Assembly (NCBI GenBank): GCA_015064925.1
Contig: SVRH01000005.1
Coordinates: 1 to 39,027, forward strand
Reading direction: 5' to 3'
DNA length: 39,027 nucleotides
Origin: Oscillospiraceae bacterium
GTDB lineage: Bacteria; Bacillota; Clostridia; Oscillospirales; CAG-272
Below the pieces are notes generated by a model. That model was not told where the DNA came from and ran no database searches. It was given only the letters and a program-made list of their open reading frames with translations. Made by a program: the position numbers and the translations under genes. This document shows positions 8,054 to 15,822 of this stretch, piece by piece (the first letter of the stretch is position 1; every line of letters begins with the position of its first letter).

Positions 8054-8094
8054 TCACCGCAAGGGTATATATTCCCTGTATGCTCTTGCGGTGA
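8054..8094. terminator. Hairpin downstream of capsid gene
   Basis: TCACCGCAAG ... CTTGCGGTGA, 10-bp stem; no clear T-tract. Confidence 0.5.
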
Positions 8095-8219
8095 CATTGT
8101 CATAACCCTAAAATTGATACAAAATACAGGCGCAATCTTTGTGTACTATATAATCGCAATAACCGTTGCAATTTAAGGGATATAGAGGTAATATGTATGC
8201 TACCAAAGGAGGTGAATAT

Positions 8220-9524
8220 ATGGAACGAATCATACGGCAAGTGCAATTCCCGATGCAATCGCAGCCGAAGGCAAAAAGGGTTGTAGCTTATGCCCGTGTG
8301 TCCACGGGAAAGGATGCAATGCTGCATTCACTTTCCGCACAAATCAGCTACTACAGTGATTTGATTCAAAAGCACAGCGGTTGGCAATATTGCGGAGTAT
8401 ATTCCGATGAAGCTACCACGGGAACGAAAGGTAACCGAAAAGGCTTTCAGGATATGATAAAACAATGCCAATCTGGAAACATCGACCTCATTATTACAAA
8501 GTCGATTTCACGCTTTGCCCGTAATACTGTTACGCTTTTGCAAACGGTGCGAGAGTTGAAGGAACTTGGCGTTGACGTTTATTTTGAAGAGCAGAACATC
8601 CATACGATGAGCGCAGACGGCGAATTGATGATGACCATCCTTGCATCGTATGCCCAAGAAGAAAGCCTATCCGCAAGCGAAAATCAAAAATGGCGTGTAC
8701 GGAAAGCGTTTGAAAACGGAGAGCTTATGAACCTACGCACGATGTTCGGTTATTCCATTTCCAAAAGTAGCATCACCATACACCCTGAAAATGCAGAAAT
8801 CGTAAGGGAGATATTTCGCAGATTCATAGATGGCGATAGTATGGGCGGTATTGCAAATAGCCTCAACGAGAGAGGCGTAATAGGAGCTTTAGGCGGTGTT
8901 TGGGATGCTCAACGCATACGGCAGATACTATCCAATGAAAAATACACGGGGAATGCACTTCTTCAGAAGCATTACCGAAACAACCACCTGGAAAAGAAGA
9001 AAACCAAGAATCAAGGTGAATTGCCGTTATATTATGCGGAAGGAACTCACGAAGCCATCATCGACCAAGCAACCTTCGACCGAGCCGGAAAAAGGCTACG
9101 AGAATTGGAGTACGAAAACTCAAAGCGCAAAAGACCTCAAAGCTCACCCTTTACAAGTCGTATTCGGTGTGGCATATGTGGTGCTAATTATAAGCATTGT
9201 GTGAACCTCGGCAAGCATTTTTGGCAATGCTCCACCTATATGAAAAAGGGCAAGCAGTTCTGTCACGCCAAGCGCATATCGGATGAAGTTATACATAGGC
9301 TTACGGCAGAGGTGCTTGGTACGGAAGAATACGATGTGGGTGTGCTTGACAGCCGTATAACGCTTATACAAGCGGAGGAAAACCACACCATAGTTTTCCG
9401 CACCGCCGAAGGAGAAGAAATCGTTAAACAATGGGAATTGCCCTCACGCTCTGAAAGTTGGACAGCGGAGATGCGAGAGGCAGCAAGCGAAAGAAAAAAG
9501 AAAGCGAGGAAAAGTAATGGCTAG
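8220..9524 (+). CDS. Large serine recombinase 1
   Basis: VVAYARVSTGKD catalytic motif, KSISRFARNT, CGICGANYKHC zinc ribbon; RBS AAAGGAGGTG. Confidence 0.92.
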   Translation: MERIIRQVQFPMQSQPKAKRVVAYARVSTGKDAMLHSLSAQISYYSDLIQKHSGWQYCGVYSDEATTGTKGNRKGFQDMIKQCQSGNIDLIITKSISRFARNTVTLLQTVRELKELGVDVYFEEQNIHTMSADGELMMTILASYAQEESLSASENQKWRVRKAFENGELMNLRTMFGYSISKSSITIHPENAEIVREIFRRFIDGDSMGGIANSLNERGVIGALGGVWDAQRIRQILSNEKYTGNALLQKHYRNNHLEKKKTKNQGELPLYYAEGTHEAIIDQATFDRAGKRLRELEYENSKRKRPQSSPFTSRIRCGICGANYKHCVNLGKHFWQCSTYMKKGKQFCHAKRISDEVIHRLTAEVLGTEEYDVGVLDSRITLIQAEENHTIVFRTAEGEEIVKQWELPSRSESWTAEMREAASERKKKARKSNG

Positions 9525-11097
9525 AGCGGTTACGGTCATACCACCTACTATAAATCCATTAACAAAGATGCCTACCGCCACAGTAAGCAAACGGCGTGTT
9601 GCAGGGTATGCTCGTGTGTCTACCGATAGCGACGAACAGTTCACCTCTTACGAGGCGCAAATCGATTATTACACTCAATTCATAATGCGCCATAGTGATT
9701 GGGAGTTCGTTAAGGTATATACGGACGAAGGTATCTCGGGCACGAACACCAAGCGCAGAGAGGGTTTCAATCAAATGATAACCGATGCTCTCGACGGCAA
9801 AATAGACCTGATCGTTACAAAGTCGGTCAGCAGATTCGCACGAAACACTGTAGATAGCCTTGTGACTGTAAGAAAGCTCAAAGATAAGGGTGTAGAGGTT
9901 TTCTTTGAAAAGGAGAACATTTATACGCTCGATAGCAAGGGAGAACTTCTCATAACGATTATGTCCTCTCTTGCCCAGGAGGAGAGCCGTTCCATTTCCG
10001 AGAATGTGACTTGGGGACAGCGCAAGCGCTTTGCAGACGGCAAGGTGATGCTTCCGTACAAACGATTCCTTGGCTACCGAAAAGGCGCAGATGGCTTTCC
10101 CGAGATTGTTCCCGAGGAGGCAGAAATCATAAAGCGGATATACCGCCGTTATATGAGTGGGCAGACCACTTGTGCCATTGCTGCGGAATTGACCGCAGAC
10201 GGAATCCCTACGCCTGGAGGCAAGGCAACCTGGCAAGCGAGTACAGTTGAGAGCATTCTTACGAACGAGAAATATAAGGGGGATGCACTCCTTCAGAAAT
10301 GCTTCACAACGGATTTTCTTACGAAAAAGAAGAAGGTCAACGAGGGCGAAGTTCCGCAATACTATGTTGAGCATAGCCACGAAGCTATTATTCCGCCGAA
10401 CGAGTGGGAAGATGTTCAGACCGAGATACAACGCAGAAAGCGAATAGGTCGCAAGTATAGCGGAAACGGCATCTTTGCTTCTCGCATTGTATGCGCCGAG
10501 TGCGGTTCGTTCTTCGGTGCCAAGGTGTGGCATTCCAACAACGAAAAATACCGCAAGACCATATGGCGGTGCAACCATAAATTCGCCGGAGAGCATCGTT
10601 GCCAAACGCCGTTTGTGGAAGAAAAGACGCTCAAAGATAAATTCGTTACGGCATTTAATACCTTATGGGATACGAGAGCGGAGATAATCGAGAGCCTTCA
10701 TTTTGCCCAAATGTTACTCACGGATAGCACCGCTATTGATACGGAGCTTGAAGAATTGACCGCCGAGCTTGAAATCATCGTTGAACTAACTCGCAAGTGC
10801 ATCGAGGAGAATTCCACCTTGGCACAAGATCAGAACGAATACACCGCTCGATACAACGGCTATGTGGAGCGGTACGAAAGTACCCAAGCAAGAATTCAAG
10901 AGCTTCAAAAGCAGAAAGCCGAACGGCAAGAAAAGTACGATGGCATTGAATCCTTTATCACCACTTTTGCAAGCCAAAACAAGTCATTGACGGAATTTGA
11001 TGAAGGAATATGGTGTCTGCTCTTGGAGACGGTGACGGTGCATACAAGCGGTACATTGGAGTTTCGGTTTAAGGATGGAAGCGCTTTTACAATATAA
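9517..11097 (+). CDS. Large serine recombinase 2
   Basis: RVAGYARVSTDSDEQ, KSVSRFARNT, CAECGSFFGAKV zinc ribbon, C-terminal coiled-coil region; 8-nt overlap with recombinase 1. Confidence 0.93.
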   Translation: MARAVTVIPPTINPLTKMPTATVSKRRVAGYARVSTDSDEQFTSYEAQIDYYTQFIMRHSDWEFVKVYTDEGISGTNTKRREGFNQMITDALDGKIDLIVTKSVSRFARNTVDSLVTVRKLKDKGVEVFFEKENIYTLDSKGELLITIMSSLAQEESRSISENVTWGQRKRFADGKVMLPYKRFLGYRKGADGFPEIVPEEAEIIKRIYRRYMSGQTTCAIAAELTADGIPTPGGKATWQASTVESILTNEKYKGDALLQKCFTTDFLTKKKKVNEGEVPQYYVEHSHEAIIPPNEWEDVQTEIQRRKRIGRKYSGNGIFASRIVCAECGSFFGAKVWHSNNEKYRKTIWRCNHKFAGEHRCQTPFVEEKTLKDKFVTAFNTLWDTRAEIIESLHFAQMLLTDSTAIDTELEELTAELEIIVELTRKCIEENSTLAQDQNEYTARYNGYVERYESTQARIQELQKQKAERQEKYDGIESFITTFASQNKSLTEFDEGIWCLLLETVTVHTSGTLEFRFKDGSAFTI

Positions 11098-11101
11098 AAA
11101 T

Positions 11102-11134
11102 ACAGCAGATAGGAACCAATAACCTATCTGCTGT
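11102..11134. terminator. Bidirectional terminator between convergent recombinase 2 and C5-MTase genes
   Basis: ACAGCAGATAGG...CCTATCTGCTGT perfect 12-bp stem. Confidence 0.75.
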
Positions 11135-11140
11135 TGTTTG

Positions 11141-12544
11141 TTAGTCTATAGGATCGAACAGGCTTAATTGTGTGCTGTCAATAGTTCTTGTGCGTTTGGG
11201 CTTTTCTTCTGCTACCGAAGAACTAAATCTACCGCGTTTTTGAACTCTAGAGCGTTTTTCAATGTCTTCTTCACTCCACTCGGAGGAAATGGAAAGCAAA
11301 ACCTCTTTGAGGCGTTCATTTATTGAAAGATTGCGCTCACGACTACGGCGTACAATACCAAAGCAACCTGTGGGCGATATGTAAATATCCTCAGGAGCTT
11401 CCGGAGAAACGATATCCATCATATTTCCAAATACACTTTCCTCGGGGGTTGCTGTACAATTGATTCTTACGCCGAATCCAATGTTCGCAATATCTTTGCC
11501 GAAATCAAAAAAACACCCTTCATCAGTTTTCCATTTGATAAAATAGCAACTTCCATCACCATCATCGATGATACTGGCTGTTTCATGCTGGGCATTTACT
11601 AGCCGTTCACCAATCCATCGAACAACCGGAACTGCCCATGAGTTGCCTATTGCTTGATATCGATTCGTTTTCTTTGCACCAGGCAAGTCGGTATAGTTGT
11701 CTGGAAATCCCATCAACCTTTCACATTCCAAGGGGGACAATCTTCTAATGCGCTTGTCTTGTACAACAAACAAAGAACCGTTATTTGCGGCTGCATTTCC
11801 GTTCCATTTTGTACCGTATGCGGAATACAAGCAATCGGTGTATTCTCTAAAGACTTCAAACTCGTGCCCATCCTTTACAAAGCGCAAAGGGTATTTAGGA
11901 TATTCCAATGCAAGATGCGTGTGTTTTTCAAACAAGATATTTTCGGGATAAAAATCCGTACCGCCTGCTAATAAATACAAACGGCGTCTCTGCTGGGGCA
12001 ACCCAAAATATTTCGCATCCAGTACACGCCAAGCAACATTTCTCTTGGGGCCTCTAACAATTCCGGCATTGGGCCATTTTCCGCATTCAATAACCTCGCT
12101 CAACCCAGCCAACGAGGACACGAGACAACCAAAAGCATTTGTTTTGTCGGTTAGGACACCCTCAACATTTTCCCAAAAAACCATGGTACGATTTTTATTT
12201 TGTTGTATGCGGATTTCGTCATTAGCTTCTATGATATCAACAAATCTTAATGTGAGATTTCCTCGATCATCATTTAAGCCGTTTTTCCAACCTGCAAGTG
12301 AAAATGCTTGGCAAGGAGTTCCTCCGCAAATCATATCCGGTGCAGAGATTGTATGTTGCAAAATCAAATCCGGTATAAGATTCATATCTCCCAGGTTCTT
12401 TATATTGGGATATTTTTTAGATAGTACAGTTGCCGGGAAAGCAGCTATCTCGGAAAACCATTGAAACTCAAAATCAAGCGGTTTCCAAGCGACTGATGCC
12501 GCCTCTATACCAGAGCAAATACTACCAACAGTTTTTATTGGCAT
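11141..12544 (-). CDS. DNA (cytosine-5) methyltransferase
   Basis: GSICSGIEAASVAW, GGTPCQAFSLAGW, FWENVEG, PQQRRRLYL, RLSPLECERLMGFPDNYT, YQAIGNSWAVPVV motifs. Confidence 0.93.
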   Translation of the reverse strand: MPIKTVGSICSGIEAASVAWKPLDFEFQWFSEIAAFPATVLSKKYPNIKNLGDMNLIPDLILQHTISAPDMICGGTPCQAFSLAGWKNGLNDDRGNLTLRFVDIIEANDEIRIQQNKNRTMVFWENVEGVLTDKTNAFGCLVSSLAGLSEVIECGKWPNAGIVRGPKRNVAWRVLDAKYFGLPQQRRRLYLLAGGTDFYPENILFEKHTHLALEYPKYPLRFVKDGHEFEVFREYTDCLYSAYGTKWNGNAAANNGSLFVVQDKRIRRLSPLECERLMGFPDNYTDLPGAKKTNRYQAIGNSWAVPVVRWIGERLVNAQHETASIIDDGDGSCYFIKWKTDEGCFFDFGKDIANIGFGVRINCTATPEESVFGNMMDIVSPEAPEDIYISPTGCFGIVRRSRERNLSINERLKEVLLSISSEWSEEDIEKRSRVQKRGRFSSSVAEEKPKRTRTIDSTQLSLFDPID

Positions 12545-12649
12545 AATTATCTCTCCAAGAGTTTTTCTTATATATTCGCTCTTTTTTTGCTTAAAGTCAA
12601 GTCAAATTCTGAAATTATTGCTTATTCTCCACAATGCACAAAAGAGCTT

Positions 12650-13582
12650 TTATTCTTCGTCTTTAAAATGCTCGAGTCGATATAACAGTTGTTTTCTCCA
12701 TTCGGCAATATCGTACCAACCACAACCGACACAACCGCATTCAGCTTTCTTTCCTTTTTGAGGAATGCTTGTGTCCCAATCCTCCGAGCCGGAATAATAA
12801 AATTTAATTCCAAACGGATATCCGCGCTTTCCCGTTTGAAAACAGGTTCGACACACCTCACGTTTTTGCTGATTACGTTGGTTAGTCAATAACTGAAATT
12901 TTTTACGAATTTCTTCGTCCGTCATCGAATCAAGATTTTCACTCTTAGTTTCATCATCCCAACGGATTTCAGAAAATTTGTGATCAGGCAAACAATGAGC
13001 ATTTGCGGTATCTTCGTATACATCGACACCACCCAAAACCTTGATGATTCTTTTTCTCAAAGCAGGAGACCACGTTTCGTAGCCATTTCCTTCAAGGCTG
13101 CCACGCTCAATAGGCAATAAAATAAGGTGCGTTTTATTGGCTTTGCAGTTAGGACAATAGTGTTTAGTGTCTGTTGCGATTGTATAGCCAAACTCTTTGA
13201 GGTCTTGAATTCTTCTTGCCCAGTTCGGATTTTGGGGAAGTGTACATTTTACGCACTGCCAACCGCCACGAATCAAACTATCATAGAAAGCCTTTGTGGT
13301 ATCTGCATTGGGTTTTTCTGCCGTCCAAAAAGCGTCTTGCTTTTTCTTCCAAGCGGTAAAATTTTCGGGGCGCATTTGCTCATATACGGCATTCAGGTGT
13401 TGAGTAACATCATCATCGGTTTTTAGTGATACACCCGTCCTTCTATATTCGACAGGTACCCAACCATCCCATACAAGTTCACCGTATGTAAATTGGACAT
13501 GAAGATATTCTTCGGATGCTTTAGAGTGTAGTTTTCGATTCTTATCTACAATTCTGATGTTTTCATTTAAAACGATTGCCAT
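12650..13582 (-). CDS. Putative restriction endonuclease (HNH-like, Cys-rich) paired with the C5-MTase
   Basis: Upstream of and co-directional with the MTase; WQCVKC...YCPNC, LPDHKFSEIRW...LTNQRNQQKREVCRTC; ATG at 13582 after GGAGGTGACG. Confidence 0.6.
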   Translation of the reverse strand: MAIVLNENIRIVDKNRKLHSKASEEYLHVQFTYGELVWDGWVPVEYRRTGVSLKTDDDVTQHLNAVYEQMRPENFTAWKKKQDAFWTAEKPNADTTKAFYDSLIRGGWQCVKCTLPQNPNWARRIQDLKEFGYTIATDTKHYCPNCKANKTHLILLPIERGSLEGNGYETWSPALRKRIIKVLGGVDVYEDTANAHCLPDHKFSEIRWDDETKSENLDSMTDEEIRKKFQLLTNQRNQQKREVCRTCFQTGKRGYPFGIKFYYSGSEDWDTSIPQKGKKAECGCVGCGWYDIAEWRKQLLYRLEHFKDEE

Positions 13583-13782
13583 ATCGTCACCTCCATCGAC
13601 TATAACTTCAAGGAACAAAATTTCATAATATTAAGATAATAATTAATTATATCACAACTCAAGAGTTTTTTCTATACCTTTTTGTAAAAAATCCTGATAA
13701 TCATGTTGTTTCGTTCACAAAAAGTTATCTGGACTATTTCCGCACCTTGTGGTATAGTGTTGTGCTACAAGGAGGTGCGCTT

Positions 13783-14058
13783 ATGAAAAGTATACTTGAA
13801 GAACTATGGTATGGCAATGTTTGCCCCAACACCGGATGCCGAGAAGCAACGAAAGAGGCAAAGGAACTGATGGGGTATATTGCCGATCACCATGATAACC
13901 TACAGGCAACGCTTACGGAGAAACAAAAGGATATCCTTGAAAAGTTCGATGATTGCTACGCCGAGCTGACGGATATAAACGAGCGTGAAATATTCGTGTA
14001 TGCGTTTCGGCTAGGAGCGAGGATTGCCATTGAAGTTATGAGCCTCGACATTGAATAA
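13783..14058 (+). CDS. Small DUF6809-like protein of Firmicutes mobile elements
   Basis: MKSILEELWYGNVCPNTGCREATKEAKELMGYIADH...; RBS AAGGAGG. Confidence 0.55.
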   Translation: MKSILEELWYGNVCPNTGCREATKEAKELMGYIADHHDNLQATLTEKQKDILEKFDDCYAELTDINEREIFVYAFRLGARIAIEVMSLDIE

Positions 14059-14094
14059 GCAAAAAAGGGGTGCAACGGATGCACCTCTTTTGCT
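14058..14094. terminator. Terminator-like hairpin
   Basis: GCAAAAAAGGGGTGCAacggaTGCACCTCTTTTGC. Confidence 0.65.
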
Positions 14095-14110
14095 CTCTTA
14101 TGATAAAAAC

Positions 14111-14151
14111 AAGAACCATAACTCGATACATTGTATCAAAATTATGGTTCT
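14111..14151 (-). terminator. Palindromic tRNA-Ser terminator that also contains the recurrent element-end motif
   Basis: AAGAACCATAA ... TTATGGTTCTT stem followed (minus strand) by GTTTTTAT; inner GATACA-T-TGTATC. Confidence 0.65.
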
Positions 14152-14155
14152 TATT

Positions 14156-14248
14156 TGGCGGAGTAGGAGAGATTTGAACTCTCGCGCCGTTATTCACGAC
14201 CTACACCCTTAGCAGGGGCGCCTCTTCGGCCAACTTGAGTACTACTCC
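14156..14248 (-). tRNA. tRNA-Ser (anticodon GCT)
   Basis: GGAGTAG...CTACTCCGCCA acceptor, CGCCC-CTGCTAA-GGGTG anticodon arm, long variable arm, GAGAG-TTCAAAT-CTCTC T arm, encoded CCA. Confidence 0.95.
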
Positions 14249-14396
14249 AGCGCCGTAGGTCATTATAGCATATCTTTTCGGGAAATGCAAGATGTTTTTC
14301 AAAAAATAATATTTATTTTTCCGAAAATATTGCGCATATTCGGCCTGCAGACCTTCATACAATGGCATCATGAAAAAAATATCGGAGGTACAAGAT

Positions 14397-15335
14397 ATGC
14401 CAAACGTTCACGCACCCGAAGGAATGCTCTTTGATACCAAGGAAAACAACGAATACGTAGGATCTCTGCAGGGGCTGGAGAGAGCCATGATGCAGGGAAA
14501 GATCCTGGAGGGCATTGCCCTTCTTTGCGACGCCGCCATGAACCTCAGCTTCAAATTCGGCAGCATCTACGGCCGCATGGATCGCAGTGAGGTAGCTTTC
14601 ACCCCCGACGGCTCACCGCCCAAGGACATCGCCGTGATCTCCCGCGTGGGAAAGGCGGTCTGCTTTAAGGTCATCGGCTTTGAAAGGGGCAAAAACGGCG
14701 ATCCCATCGCCCTGCTCTCACGCCGCGCCGCCCAAGAGGAATACATACGCTCGGTCTTTTCCACCCTTGTTCCGGGCGACATCCTGCCCTCTCGCGTGAC
14801 ACACCTTGAGCCCTTCGGCGCCTTTGTGGACATCGGCTGCGGCGTCATTTCCCTGCTTTCCATCGACTGCATTTCTGTCTCCCGCATCTCCCATCCCAAG
14901 GACCGCTTTACCGCGGGTCAGTACATCCGCACGGTGGTCAAATCGGTGGACTATGACGAGCAGCGCATTTTCGTTTCCCACAAGGAGCTGCTCGGAACGT
15001 GGGAGGAAAACGCCGCCAGATTCACCGCCGGTCAAACCGTCACGGGCATCGTGCGCAGCATCGAGGACTACGGCATTTTCGTGGAGCTGGCGCCCAATCT
15101 GGCAGGTCTTGCCGAGCTGAGAGAAGGCGTTTCGGTGGGTCAGCAGGTGGCAGTCTACATCAAAAGCATCCTGCCCGAGCGTATGAAGATAAAGCTGGTG
15201 CTCATCGACAGCTTCAAAGCGGAGCACCGCGCGACCATGCCCATCGAATACTACGTGCCCGATTCGGTTTCCCACATGGACCTCTGGCAATACTCCCCCG
15301 ACCGCTGTCACAAGCTGGTGGAGAGTGTGTTTTAG
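14397..15335 (+). CDS. S1 RNA-binding domain protein
   Basis: LVPGDILPSRVTHLEPFGAFVDIGCGVISLL and GQTVTGIVRSIEDYGIFVELAPNLAGLAEL S1 repeats; RBS CGGAGGT. Confidence 0.8.
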   Translation: MPNVHAPEGMLFDTKENNEYVGSLQGLERAMMQGKILEGIALLCDAAMNLSFKFGSIYGRMDRSEVAFTPDGSPPKDIAVISRVGKAVCFKVIGFERGKNGDPIALLSRRAAQEEYIRSVFSTLVPGDILPSRVTHLEPFGAFVDIGCGVISLLSIDCISVSRISHPKDRFTAGQYIRTVVKSVDYDEQRIFVSHKELLGTWEENAARFTAGQTVTGIVRSIEDYGIFVELAPNLAGLAELREGVSVGQQVAVYIKSILPERMKIKLVLIDSFKAEHRATMPIEYYVPDSVSHMDLWQYSPDRCHKLVESVF

Positions 15336-15356
15336 AATGTTATTTTTATAGCATCC

Positions 15357-15545
15357 GCTTTTTCTTTGCGTGCTGCAGGCACAAAGAAAAAAGCTTAGCA
15401 AAAAAGAAATGCCATAGGAAAATCGCTGTTGCGACAGCGACCAAGGCTCCGCCTTTGGAAACCGCAAACTTTTGAAAAAGTTTGATCAAAACTATAAATC
15501 AAAACAAAAGAACGCCTCTTGGGGCACCCTCAGTAAGGAAGGTGC
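15357..15545. repeat. Intergenic cluster of imperfect hairpins (REP/MITE-like)
   Basis: GCTTTTTCTTTGCGTGC/GGCACAAAGAAAAAAGC; TCGCTGTtgcgACAGCGA; CCAAGGCtccGCCTTTGG; AAACTTTTGAAAAAGTTT; TTGGGGCACC...GGTGCCCCAA. Confidence 0.6.
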
Positions 15546-15756
15546 CCCAAGGTGGCTCTTATATCAAAATTTAATAATTGATTTCGTTAAGCGGTATAGC
15601 TATTGGCTATGCCGTTTTTCGTTACAAACCATTTTCAATGTGTGTAACCCACTATGACACTTTCAGCGTAAAGATGTCATTGAGTTTTGCATACGATTTC
15701 GCATTTATTTAAACCATTCTCTAACAGAGCGCTTTTTATATTTTTAAAATTAATAA

Positions 15757-15798
15757 GAAAAAACAAAGCTCGTCGTTTTTTTGACGAGCTTTGTTTTA
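15757..15798. terminator. Terminator of the AlwI-family endonuclease gene
   Basis: AAACAAAGCTCGTC...GACGAGCTTTGTTT. Confidence 0.8.
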
Positions 15799-15822
15799 GG
15801 TCACACTATTTAAATACGAACA

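Noticed and set aside
7308-8057. Minus-strand 249-aa ORF
   Set aside because: Antisense to the capsid gene; no start context or family signal.
9559-10605. Minus-strand 348-aa ORF
   Set aside because: Antisense to serine recombinase 2, whose resolvase and zinc-ribbon motifs are clear.
14111-14151. Palindrome as proof of an att site
   Set aside because: It has a T-tract in the tRNA-Ser direction and works as an ordinary terminator, so I treat the att interpretation only as a hypothesis based on the shared motif.
14156-14248. Target-site duplication of the tRNA-Ser 3' end at the far end of the element
   Set aside because: No second copy of GAGTTCAAATCTCTCCTACTCCGCCA was seen in the window, so classic tRNA-3'-end integration is not supported.
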